This document shows, piece by piece, positions 25,755 through 34,119 of a DNA stretch of 36,422 nucleotides. A program made the position numbers and the translations under genes. The stretch lies in assembly GCA_028820325.1 (NCBI GenBank), contig JAPPJO010000085.1:1-36422 (forward strand), read 5' to 3'. Numbering within the stretch: the stretch's first letter is position 1; each line of letters starts with the position of its first letter. The stretch is from Gammaproteobacteria bacterium. GTDB lineage: Bacteria; Gemmatimonadota; Gemmatimonadetes; Longimicrobiales; Gaopeijiaceae. Below the pieces are notes generated by a model that was given only the letters and a program-made list of their open reading frames with translations, did no database searches and was not told the origin of the DNA.

Positions 25755-28298
25755 TCAGTGCGTCGCGACCTCGGGCGCGGAGGACGAGCCGTCGGGGGCG
25801 AGCAGCGCCATCGGGTCGGCGGCCTCGACCGGGTCTTCCCCGGCGCCCTGCCCGCCCGCGAACGCCACCCGCGTGACGTCGTCGAGACCGTCGACCAGGT
25901 GCAGCACCAGGTCGGCGCGCACCTCGTCGGAAAGGTCTTCCAGATCGGCGTGGTTTTCGGCGGGGAGCACGATCTCGCTGATGCCGGCGCGCACCGCGCC
26001 CAGGATCTTCTCCTTCAGGCCGCCGATGGGGAGCACCCTGCCCGTCAGCGTCAGCTCGCCGGTCATGGCCACGTCGCGTCTCACCGGCCGCCCTGAAAGC
26101 GCCGAGATGAGCGCGGTCGCCATCGTGATCCCCGCGGAAGGGCCGTCCTTCGGCACCGCGCCCGCGGGCACGTGGATGTGCACTTCCTTGTCCAGCACAT
26201 CCTCGACGGACATCCCCAGACTCTGGTGATGGCTGCGGGCATAGGTCAGCGCCGCACGCCCCGATTCCTTCATCACGTCGCCCAACTGCCCGGTGAGCAC
26301 CAGCTTGCCATCCCCCGGCATGACGCTCGCCTCCACGAACATGATGTCCCCGCCGGTGGGCGTGTAGAACATGCCGGTGGCCACACCCACCCGGTCCTCC
26401 TCGGCCATCACCTCGGGGTGCACCCGCGGGCGGCCCAGCAACTCGCGCACGACGGCCTGGTCCACGACGACCTGTTCGCATCCGCCGCCGGCGATCCTGC
26501 GCGCGACCTTGCGCGCCAGCTTTCCGATCTCGCGCTCCAGCTGGCGGACGCCTGCCTCGCGCGTGTGTTCGCTGATCACGTTCAGGATCGCCTCGTCGCC
26601 CAGCTCCATCTCCTCCTCCCGCAGCCCGTTTTCCTCCAGCTGCCTGGGCAGCAGGTAGCGCTTGGCGATCTCCAGCTTTTCCTGCTCGGTGTATCCGCTG
26701 AAGTCGACCCGCTCCATGCGGTCGAGCAACGGGGGCGGAATGCGGTCCCAGTAGTTCGCGGTGGCGACGAACAGCACCTCCGACAGGTCGAAGGGGATGC
26801 CCAGGTAGTGGTCGGTGAAGGTCCAGTTCTGGGCCCGGTCCAGCACTTCGAGCAAAGCCGCGCTGGGATCCCCCTGGAACGAGACGCCCAGCTTGTCGAC
26901 TTCGTCGAGCAGGAACACGGGATTCTTCGATTTCACCTGGCGCATTCCCTGAATGATGCGTCCCGGCATGGCGCCCACGTAGGTCCGCCGATGCCCCCGG
27001 ATATCCGCTTCGTCGCGCGCGCCGCCCAGCGAGATGCGCACATACTTGCGGCCGATCGCCCGGCCGATGGACTGCGCGATGCTGGTCTTGCCGACACCGG
27101 GCGGGCCCACGAAGAGCAGAATGGGTCCCTGGCCGCTCGAGGGCGGTGATGCACTCGCCGGCTCGTCCTCCGCCGGGGATCCATTGCGGGCGGCCCCAGC
27201 CTGGGCCTGCTGCCGGGCTTCCTCCTCTTCCGCGTCCTCGCCCTCCTCTTCTTCGGCGTCCGGCGCGCGCTCCGCCTGAAGCTTGCGCACGGCGAGGAAT
27301 TCGAGGATGCGGTCCTTGACGTCCTCCAGCCCGTAGTGGTCTTCGGTGAGCACGTCCGCAGCCGTCTCCAGGTCGATCTTGTCCTCGGTGCGATCGTCCC
27401 AGGGCAGTTCCGTGATCCACTCGAGGTAGGTGCGGATGACCTGGTATTCGGCCGACTGGGGGTTGGTCCGTCCCAGGCGCTTGAGCTCCCGCTGAACTTC
27501 GGCGCGGGCGTCCTCGTTGAGCCGCAACGCCTCGATCCGCTCGCGCAGATCGTCGAGTTCGGCCTTCTCGTCCTCGTCGCCCAGCTCGCGCCGGATCTGC
27601 TTCATCTGTTCGCGAAGGAGCATCTCCCGCTGGCGCTCCCCCAGCTCCTCCTGCACCCGGGCCTGGATCTCCTCCTGCGCGCTGAGCCGCACCAGTTCGC
27701 GCTCCACCGCCACGAGCGCCTGGCGCATGCGGTCCTCGTCGTCGAGCACTTCCAGGAGCCGCTGCTTCTCGGCGGTCTGCAGGTCGAGGTAGAACGCGAC
27801 CAGGTCCGCGAACGCGCCCGGTTCGTCCACCCCCTGGATGAGCTGGTTCAACGACTCGGCGGGGACGCCCCGCCGGGTTCCCAGCCCCGCCGCCCGGTCG
27901 CGCAGTTCCCGGTCCAGGGCCTGGAAGGCGGGATCCTTCTCGCTGCGAGGCGGGATTCTCTCGAGGTCCAGAACCATGGCCGCGAGCATGGCCTTGCCGC
28001 GCTTCTCGTAGGAGAGGACCTGCGCCCGCCTGTCCCCCTGCACCAGGAGCTGGATTCCGGCCCGTACGCGGTGGGTCTGAATGACGCGCACCACCGTGCC
28101 GACCTCGTACAGCCCCTCGGGGGTCGGCTTGTCCACGTTCTCCCGCTGGGCCACCGCGAGGAGCTTGCGATCTCCTTCGAGGGCAGCCTGGACGGCCTCA
28201 ATGGTACCGGGTCGACCGGCCGAGATGGGCACCGCCACCCCCGGGTACACCACCGTGTCCCGCAACGGAAGCACGGGTAGCCTGTATCGTTCGCCCAC
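25755..28298 (-). CDS. lon: ATP-dependent Lon protease
   Basis: Cytoplasmic AAA+ serine protease that degrades misfolded and regulatory proteins. The 847 residues carry the N-terminal LON domain ([14 protein letters not shown]), a coiled-coil region, the AAA+ module with Walker A GPPGVGKT (about residue 397) and Walker [10 protein letters not shown], and the protease domain with PKDGPSAG (Ser721) and the GGLKEK lysine (about 764) forming the catalytic dyad. The start is GTG at 28296-28298 with AAGGAG about 8 nt upstream. Between the linker and Walker A is an insert of about 45 residues rich in Glu, Ala, Ser and Pro (about residues 345-390), absent from E. coli Lon. The gene is followed 35 nt later by ygfZ. 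The leader region shows dyads but no consensus heat-shock promoter. Confidence 0.97.
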   Translation of the reverse strand: MGERYRLPVLPLRDTVVYPGVAVPISAGRPGTIEAVQAALEGDRKLLAVAQRENVDKPTPEGLYEVGTVVRVIQTHRVRAGIQLLVQGDRRAQVLSYEKRGKAMLAAMVLDLERIPPRSEKDPAFQALDRELRDRAAGLGTRRGVPAESLNQLIQGVDEPGAFADLVAFYLDLQTAEKQRLLEVLDDEDRMRQALVAVERELVRLSAQEEIQARVQEELGERQREMLLREQMKQIRRELGDEDEKAELDDLRERIEALRLNEDARAEVQRELKRLGRTNPQSAEYQVIRTYLEWITELPWDDRTEDKIDLETAADVLTEDHYGLEDVKDRILEFLAVRKLQAERAPDAEEEEGEDAEEEEARQQAQAGAARNGSPAEDEPASASPPSSGQGPILLFVGPPGVGKTSIAQSIGRAIGRKYVRISLGGARDEADIRGHRRTYVGAMPGRIIQGMRQVKSKNPVFLLDEVDKLGVSFQGDPSAALLEVLDRAQNWTFTDHYLGIPFDLSEVLFVATANYWDRIPPPLLDRMERVDFSGYTEQEKLEIAKRYLLPRQLEENGLREEEMELGDEAILNVISEHTREAGVRQLEREIGKLARKVARRIAGGGCEQVVVDQAVVRELLGRPRVHPEVMAEEDRVGVATGMFYTPTGGDIMFVEASVMPGDGKLVLTGQLGDVMKESGRAALTYARSHHQSLGMSVEDVLDKEVHIHVPAGAVPKDGPSAGITMATALISALSGRPVRRDVAMTGELTLTGRVLPIGGLKEKILGAVRAGISEIVLPAENHADLEDLSDEVRADLVLHLVDGLDDVTRVAFAGGQGAGEDPVEAADPMALLAPDGSSSAPEVATH

Positions 28299-28661
28299 GG
28301 ATCCGACTCCTTGTCGTTAGCTCTGGCGAGACGGGTTGGTCTGCCCCGCGAAGCCGGCCCTGCCTCGGGCCGCGCCGCGGTTGACCTGTCAGAAAGGCAG
28401 ATACCCCGGCTTCCAGGCGGTTCGCTCGCCTTCCATGTCAGACGAAATGCATGGTGTCGGGCCCACATGCACGAATCGGGCCTGACATAATGGCCGACCC
28501 CGCGTGCCGGGACTGCCATTCTGGCAGACCGGGTTTCGCACGCAGGGAGGCTGGCAGGCTCCGCTCGCTCCCTCTAGCTTGGCGCGGCACGCGCGTTTGC
28601 GCCAGCCGAACCGAGCCCCGGGAGTGACGATGCGTCCACGCTCAAACCGGAATGGGAGGCC
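28299..28661. other. Intergenic region between divergent lon and ggt-like genes, with several dyads
   Basis: 363 nt with no gene. It holds an imperfect palindrome centred at 28461/28462 with arms ATGTCAG (28435-28441) and CTGACAT (28482-28488) and a GGGCCC core (28459-28464), a nested TGCATG/CATGCA pair (28448-28453 and 28466-28471), and a separate CTGCCA-TTC-TGGCAG dyad (28513-28527). A further TGTCAG lies at 28388-28393. These look like operators, but I cannot match them to a named regulator. A CATAAT at 28486-28491 could be a plus-strand -10, without a convincing -35. Confidence 0.5.
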
Positions 28662-30236
28662 GTGACCGGACGATCCACCGTCTACGCGCCGCGGAGCGCC
28701 GCCGCCACCAGCCAGCCGCTCGCCAGCTGGGCCGCGCTCTCGGCTATGGAGCGGGGCGGGAACGCGGTCGACGCGGCCGTCGCCGCCGCGGCCATGCTGA
28801 ACGTGGTCGAGCCGCACATGACCGGGATGGGCGGCGACATGTTCGCGCTGCTGTGGTCGGCGGAGGAGGGCCGGCTGGTGGGGCTCGACTCGAGCGGACG
28901 GTCGGGGTCGGGCATGTCGCGCGAGGCGCTCGCGGCTGCGGGGTTGGAGGAAGTGCCCGCGAGCGGGCCCGGATCGGTGACGGTGCCGGGTGCGGTCGCG
29001 GGGTGGGCGGCCCTGCTGGACCGGTTCGGGGCGATGACCTTCGCGGAAGTGCTCGCGCCGGCCATCCGGGTGGCGGAGGAGGGCTTTCCGGTCACTCCCA
29101 TCATCGCGGGCCAGTGGGCCGCCGCGGCCGACAAGCTGCGCGCCGATCCAGGGGCCGCCGCCACCTGCCTGGTCGGGGGTAGGCGCGCCCCGCGCGCGGG
29201 TGAGTGGTTCCGGTCGCCGGAGCTGGCCGCCTGCCTCCGCGTGGTCGTGGGCGGGGGGACGGAGGCGTTCTACACCGGTGAACTGGGCGCCCTGTTGGTC
29301 GACGGGCTGGAGGAGCTGGGCGGCTTCCTGACCCGCGAGGACCTCGCCGGCCACGAGGCGCGCTGGGTGACGCCGCTTTCCACCGATTTCGCAGACCACA
29401 CGTTGTGGGAGCTTCCACCGGCCGGGCAGGGGATCGCCGCGCTCGAGATGCTCCGCATCCTCGAGGGGTTCGATCTCCGCATCATGGGTCACAACAGCCC
29501 GGCGTATCTGCATCATCTGATCGAGGCCAAGAAGCTGGCCTTCGCCGACCTCGCGGGCCATGTGGGCGACCCGGACCACATGAGGATCCCGGCTCGGGCA
29601 TTGCTCGCCGACGACCATGTGAACTCCCGCCGGGCGCTCCTGAACCGGCGCGAGGCCGCCGACCGGGTGGTCCCTGGAGCCGCGGTCCCGGAGAGCGAGA
29701 CCATCTACCTATGCACGGCGGACGAGCACGGCAACATGGTGTCGTTCATCAACAGCCTCTACGAGGGCTTCGGCTCCGGCGTGGTGATTCCGGGGACCGG
29801 ATTTGCCCTTCAGAACCGGGGCGCCTGCTTCACCTTCGAGGAAGGGCATCCCAACGAGGTCGCGCCCCGCAAGAAGCCGCTGCACACCATCATCCCGGCA
29901 TTCGTCACGCGGGACGAAGAACCGTGGCTGGCGTTCGGTGTCATGGGCGGCTCCATGCAACCCCAGGGACACGTCCAGGTGCTGCTCAACCTCCTGGTCT
30001 TCGGCATGGATCTGCAGGCCGCCATCGAGGCCCCCCGGTTTCGCCACACGGCCGGACGGGATGTGGCGGTCGAGGGGATGGGCCGCACAACGGAGGTCGC
30101 GCTTGCCCTCATGGGGCATCACGTAATCGATCCGTCGCTCACGTCCTTCGGCGGAGGACAGGCGGTGATGCGTCTGGAGCGGGGTTGGGCGGCAGGGTCG
30201 GACCCGCGCAAGGACGGGATGGCGGTCGGGCGCTGA
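28662..30236 (+). CDS. Gamma-glutamyltransferase-family protein
   Basis: N-terminal nucleophile hydrolase of the gamma-glutamyltransferase family, which cleaves gamma-glutamyl compounds or transfers the group; the precursor cuts itself to free a catalytic Thr. At 524 residues it is of normal length. The large-subunit block GGNAVDAAVAAAAMLNVVEPHMTGMGGDMF is typical (residues about 29-60). The expected nucleophile is the Thr in ESETIYLCTADEHGN, residue 347; MGGSMQPQGHVQVLLNLL near the C-terminus is also typical. The start is GTG at 28662, since no ATG precedes the conserved N-terminus and GGGAGG lies just before, unusually close. There is no signal peptide in this reading, so it may be cytoplasmic, unlike E. 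coli Ggt. The stop overlaps the next ATG by one base. The substrate is not known. Confidence 0.88.
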   Translation: MTGRSTVYAPRSAAATSQPLASWAALSAMERGGNAVDAAVAAAAMLNVVEPHMTGMGGDMFALLWSAEEGRLVGLDSSGRSGSGMSREALAAAGLEEVPASGPGSVTVPGAVAGWAALLDRFGAMTFAEVLAPAIRVAEEGFPVTPIIAGQWAAAADKLRADPGAAATCLVGGRRAPRAGEWFRSPELAACLRVVVGGGTEAFYTGELGALLVDGLEELGGFLTREDLAGHEARWVTPLSTDFADHTLWELPPAGQGIAALEMLRILEGFDLRIMGHNSPAYLHHLIEAKKLAFADLAGHVGDPDHMRIPARALLADDHVNSRRALLNRREAADRVVPGAAVPESETIYLCTADEHGNMVSFINSLYEGFGSGVVIPGTGFALQNRGACFTFEEGHPNEVAPRKKPLHTIIPAFVTRDEEPWLAFGVMGGSMQPQGHVQVLLNLLVFGMDLQAAIEAPRFRHTAGRDVAVEGMGRTTEVALALMGHHVIDPSLTSFGGGQAVMRLERGWAAGSDPRKDGMAVGR

Positions 30237-31036
30237 TGGGCCGGTTTGAACGCCTTCCGCCCTCCGGCGTGACGCCTCGTCCCGCCGCGACCGTCGTGCT
30301 GCTGCGCGAGCGCGCCCCGGGCTTCCAGCTCCTGCTGATGCGGCGCAACCGCTCCGCAGGATTCGTGCCGGGCGCCTACGTCTTTCCCGGGGGGCGGGTG
30401 GATGCGCAGGACGCCGATCGCGCGCTCGTCTCCCGCCTGGAGCGGCTCACGCCGGAGGCCGCGGCGGTCCGGCTCGCGCTGCCGGACGGGGATCCGCCCG
30501 CCATCGCGTATTACCTGGCCGCCGCGCGCGAGGCCTTCGAGGAGGCGGCGGTGCTGGTCGCCCGGCCCGGGGAACGCTTTCTACCCGGCACGGCGGTCGG
30601 CGGCGCGCGCCTGGTCCGCCTGCGCGAGCACCTGCTGGCCGGCACTCTGGGATTCGCCGAGGTACTGGACGACCTGGGGGTGGACATCGACGGATCCGCC
30701 CTCCAGTACATCGCCCACTGGATCACCCCCGAGGCCGAGACGCGCCGCTACGACACCCGCTTTTTCGCGGCGTTGGCGCCCGCGGGGTCGCGCTCGGCCC
30801 CCGACCCGCGCGAGATGACCGATTCGCTCTGGCTTTCCCCCGGCCAGGCCCTCGACCGGCACGGCGCAGGGCGGCTTCCGATGATCTTCCCGACGATCCG
30901 CACGCTGGAGCAACTGAGCGCCTTCTCGACGGCGAACGCAGTGCTGGCGCACTACCAGACGCGCGACATCCCCGTCGTCATGCCCTCCCTGGTCCGGACC
31001 GAGGCCGGAGTGATGGTGAGTATCCTGGACGACTAG
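30236..31036 (+). CDS. Nudix hydrolase, NUDT19-like with split Nudix box
   Basis: A 266-residue Nudix-family hydrolase, probably cleaving a nucleoside-diphosphate derivative. The Nudix box is split: the first half YVFPGGRVDAQDAD is at about residues 48-61 and the second half AAREAFEEAAVLV at 96-108, separated by about 35 residues. This arrangement is typical of NUDT19, a CoA diphosphatase, so CoA or acyl-CoA could be the substrate. In the second half the usual EExG is EEAA. The C-terminal region is predicted alpha/beta with WLSPGQAL. The ATG shares its A with the stop of the ggt-like gene, so translation is coupled. The gene converges with the propeller lipoprotein gene and both stop codons lie in one CTAG. 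Confidence 0.83.
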   Translation: MGRFERLPPSGVTPRPAATVVLLRERAPGFQLLLMRRNRSAGFVPGAYVFPGGRVDAQDADRALVSRLERLTPEAAAVRLALPDGDPPAIAYYLAAAREAFEEAAVLVARPGERFLPGTAVGGARLVRLREHLLAGTLGFAEVLDDLGVDIDGSALQYIAHWITPEAETRRYDTRFFAALAPAGSRSAPDPREMTDSLWLSPGQALDRHGAGRLPMIFPTIRTLEQLSAFSTANAVLAHYQTRDIPVVMPSLVRTEAGVMVSILDD

Positions 31037-32232
31037 AGAGCTTCCAGGCGATGTACGCTGACGTACTCGACGCCCAGCTCATCCCGGTATACCCCCGCCA
31101 CGAGACCGTCGCGAATGGAGGTGACGACCATGCCGCCCGGCGTCGCAACCACGCCCAGCCAGGTGCCCGCTGGGCTGAATACGTCCCATGATGGCGGCTC
31201 GCGCGACAGCAGATCGGCCGTGAATCGCTGTGCCCACAGGTTGGCGTCCCCGTCGGCCAGCAGCAGGTCGAACGCCGGCTCGTACGCCGGGACCTCCATC
31301 TCGTCACGCCATTGCCGCCACACCGCGGCGGTACCCTGCCCCAGTTCGACCAGGCTTTCGATCACCTGTCCGACATCCGATTCCGTCACCGGCACGCGGT
31401 CGCGTGCGATCCGGTAGCGGGTCACCAGCGAGCCGTCAGGATCGTGGATCGATACATCCGGTACGGATCCGCTGGCCACGGCGACCCGATTGCCCACGAT
31501 TGCCCGCAGCGGCCTTGGACTGAACGGCACCGGCAGCATCGATTGGCCGGTCCACAACCATCGTTGGCCGAGAACCGTCGGCAGCTGAACTTCCTCCTCC
31601 AGCACCGGATCGTAGCGCCCCAACCGGACGCTGTCGGTCCATGCGGTGCCGGGCTCAGTCACCCGCCTCACGGCCGGAAGTGCGACCAGCCAGTAACCGT
31701 CTTCGAAGAGGCCGAAAGCCACCACCGGCGATCCGTCCGAACTGGACCGGCGTTCGGTGCCGAGCCGGTCGCCGTTCTGTCCGATGGTTGACACGCGAGA
31801 GAGCGCCCGGTCCCAGATCAGGAACGCACCGTCGTCACGCCGCCCCAGGTAGCGCGGGAAGCGGAATTCTCCCGGCCCCTCTCCCCGTCCTCCGGTGCTC
31901 CACAGGTGGCGGCCCGCCGCGTCGTAGCGACGCACCTCGGCGGTCCCGCCGTCCACGACGATGACCTCACCGCCGGCGAGCAGCGCGACATCGAGGATCC
32001 GGAAGAAGCTGGAGGAGGGGTCGTCCCCGGCGTCTCCCAGCCGGAATACGGGTTCCGGGTCCACGCGCCACTCCGTCCCGGGCGGCCATGCCGCGGCCCG
32101 GCTCTCCACGATCCGGACCCCGGCGCTGTCGACCTCGATGACGGCGTCCGGTTCCCGTTCCGCGCATGCCGTCGCGGCACCGAGCGCGAACACCGGCAAG
32201 AGCGCGAGGTGGGATGGCACAAGCCTGTCCAT
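31033..32232 (-). CDS. Beta-propeller lipoprotein, paralogue 2
   Basis: A secreted lipoprotein of 399 residues. The N-terminus is a signal peptide ending in LGAATAC (Cys23). The body has beta-propeller repeats such as VDGGTAEVRRYDAAGRHLWS and the shared block GRGEGPGEFRFPRY; EVDSAGVRIVES near residue 35 matches the DSAGV block of the paralogue at 8.3 kb. The function is unknown. The ATG lies 2 nt after the stop of ETF-QO, with AAGGATG before it formed by the last codons of that gene, so the two are cotranscribed and probably coupled. No extra domain is visible. Confidence 0.82.
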   Translation of the reverse strand: MDRLVPSHLALLPVFALGAATACAEREPDAVIEVDSAGVRIVESRAAAWPPGTEWRVDPEPVFRLGDAGDDPSSSFFRILDVALLAGGEVIVVDGGTAEVRRYDAAGRHLWSTGGRGEGPGEFRFPRYLGRRDDGAFLIWDRALSRVSTIGQNGDRLGTERRSSSDGSPVVAFGLFEDGYWLVALPAVRRVTEPGTAWTDSVRLGRYDPVLEEEVQLPTVLGQRWLWTGQSMLPVPFSPRPLRAIVGNRVAVASGSVPDVSIHDPDGSLVTRYRIARDRVPVTESDVGQVIESLVELGQGTAAVWRQWRDEMEVPAYEPAFDLLLADGDANLWAQRFTADLLSREPPSWDVFSPAGTWLGVVATPGGMVVTSIRDGLVAGVYRDELGVEYVSVHRLEAL

Positions 32233-32234
32233 GA

Positions 32235-33896
32235 CTACATCCTTCGGTATGCCGGCCCGCTGCCCCCTTCCCTCGGTGTCCAGCGCGGCCCCAGCACGTC
32301 GGTTGCCTTGCAGTCTACGCAGTTGGGAGCATTCACGACCAGTTCGCCGTCTTCACCCTCCTCGTACACCCCGGCCGGGCACATGCGGGCGTAAAACGCG
32401 GCTCCCTCCGGGGGGACGTCGTCGCCCGCAAGCACATGGCTCGGGATGTCGTCGCGGGTCTGGTTCCCCGACTTGTACACCGCGTCGACCTTGGAGAAGG
32501 TGAGTTCTCCATCGGGCTTGAAGGCCGGGGCCGAGCCCCTGCGACGCTCCTCATCGACGTCTTCCGTTACCGGGATGCGGGCCCCGGGGAAGGCGCCGCC
32601 CGTCACCGTCATGATCCCCGCCCGGATCCCGCCCGCCCAAGAGCCCTTCTTGAAGGCCAGGCGAAGGTTCCGGGTGCGGCGCAGGTCCTTCATCACGTAC
32701 GAGTCGTCCAGGGCGCGGCTGAATCCCGCCAGGCCGTCGCCCTCGCCCTTGAGCTGGGCGAAGATGGCGCGGGCCGCATGAATGCCCGACTGCATCGCGT
32801 AGTGGATGCCCTTGAGAGAGGGAACGTCCACAAGACCTGCCGCGTCGCCGCAGACCAGCAACCCCTCCCCGTGGCGGCGCTGCGGAACCGAGTAGTAGCC
32901 CCCTTCGGGGATGGTCTTCGCGCCCCATTCCAGCATCTCGCCGCCCTCGAGGGTGGAGCGAAAAAGCGAATGCAGCTTCATCCGCTGGAGCAGCTCGTGG
33001 ACATCGAGGGAGGCATCGCGGTAATCCAGCCCCACGACCAGTCCGAGCGCGACCAGGTCGTCGGCGAGCGGATACATGAAGCTGCCCCCGAAGGCATCGC
33101 GCGGGAGCGGCCATCCCAGGGTGTGCACGACGCGGTCCAGGGGCCGGCGGGTGCGCCAGAGCTCCTTCACCCCGAGGGCGTAGATCTGGGGGTTGGGCGA
33201 ACCGATGCCCTCCCGCTCAAGCCAGGCCTGGGTGAGCGGGCCGCGGGTGCCTTCGGCGAGCACGGTGATCCGGGCCGCGATATCCATGGGCGGCTGGTAT
33301 CCCGCGCCCGGCGCGCCCTTCCGGTCGAGGCCGGCTGGCGTCGTGCGCACACCCGCGACGCGCGTTCCCTCAACCAGGAGCGAATCGACGGGAAAGCCCG
33401 GAAAGACGTTCACGCCCAGTTCCTCCGCGCGCTCGCCCAGCCACCGCACCATCTCGCAGATCGAGCCCACGAAGTTGCCGTGATTCCTCATCGTGGGCGG
33501 TGTCGGCAGTCGGAACGCCCGTGCGCCCGTCAGCAGGTACACCGCTTCACGGGACACCGGGCGCGCGAAGGGGAAGTCGCCGTCGGTGAGTTCGGGGAAG
33601 AGTTCCCGGAAGGCGCGCGGGTTGACCACGGCGCCGGACAGGCAGTGCTCGCCCAACTCCCCGGCCTTCTCGAGCACGCCGATCTGGAGTTCGCCCAGAT
33701 CGCCCCCAGCCTCGCCGTCCGCCTGCGCCAGCTTTGCGAGCTGTATCGCGCCGGCGAGCCCGGCCGGGCCTCCGCCCACGAACACCACGTCGAGGGGGAG
33801 CGCTTCGGCGTCCGGAGGTTCCTCCACGATGAAGCGATCGACGGGGAGCGCAGGCTGCCAGGCAGCCGGTCGAACGGACGCCGGAGGTTGTGGCAT
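32235..33896 (-). CDS. Electron transfer flavoprotein-ubiquinone oxidoreductase, lacking one cluster cysteine
   Basis: Membrane-associated flavoprotein that oxidises ETF (from acyl-CoA dehydrogenases) and reduces quinone. The 553 residues include the FAD motif VVFVGGGPAGLAGA (about residue 37), GEHCLSGAVVNP, the quinone-side blocks and the C-terminal iron-sulfur region CPAGVYE and NCVDCKATD, ending in GGSGPAYRRM. Three cluster cysteines are present (C506, C526, C529), but the fourth position, which is Cys in human ETF-QO (NCVHCKTC), is Thr532. The ATG is preceded by CAGGAGTCCTT. It is the first gene of a two-gene run with a propeller lipoprotein. The acyl-CoA dehydrogenase at 4.2 kb would be an electron source; ETF itself is not in the window. 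Sequence order and length are otherwise normal. Confidence 0.93.
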   Translation of the reverse strand: MPQPPASVRPAAWQPALPVDRFIVEEPPDAEALPLDVVFVGGGPAGLAGAIQLAKLAQADGEAGGDLGELQIGVLEKAGELGEHCLSGAVVNPRAFRELFPELTDGDFPFARPVSREAVYLLTGARAFRLPTPPTMRNHGNFVGSICEMVRWLGERAEELGVNVFPGFPVDSLLVEGTRVAGVRTTPAGLDRKGAPGAGYQPPMDIAARITVLAEGTRGPLTQAWLEREGIGSPNPQIYALGVKELWRTRRPLDRVVHTLGWPLPRDAFGGSFMYPLADDLVALGLVVGLDYRDASLDVHELLQRMKLHSLFRSTLEGGEMLEWGAKTIPEGGYYSVPQRRHGEGLLVCGDAAGLVDVPSLKGIHYAMQSGIHAARAIFAQLKGEGDGLAGFSRALDDSYVMKDLRRTRNLRLAFKKGSWAGGIRAGIMTVTGGAFPGARIPVTEDVDEERRRGSAPAFKPDGELTFSKVDAVYKSGNQTRDDIPSHVLAGDDVPPEGAAFYARMCPAGVYEEGEDGELVVNAPNCVDCKATDVLGPRWTPREGGSGPAYRRM

Positions 33897-34119
33897 AAGG
33901 ACTCCTGAGCGGGCTGCCGGTCTCCGCGCGGGCGGTGGGCGCCGCCGATCGAGCCGGCGCCCGGCCCGCAGGATCCGGGCCCGGAGAGCGGGGTAGTCTG
34001 TCGAGGCCGAAGCGCCGCCCGACCCCGGGCAGCCGGCCTCCCGAAGTGCTACATCCTAGCCAATCCCGCGCCGGTCGTCACGGCGTCGATCCGACCCCCC
34101 GCTACCCCACACGACAGAC

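Noticed and set aside
24622..27420. A 932-codon frame covering ygfZ and most of lon
   Set aside because: Only its last 365 codons resemble a protein; the upstream part is a frame-shifted shadow of lon.
28299..28661. CIRCE element or sigma-32 promoter for lon
   Set aside because: No TTAGCACTC/GAGTGCTAA repeat and no CTTGAA...CCCCAT pattern could be found.
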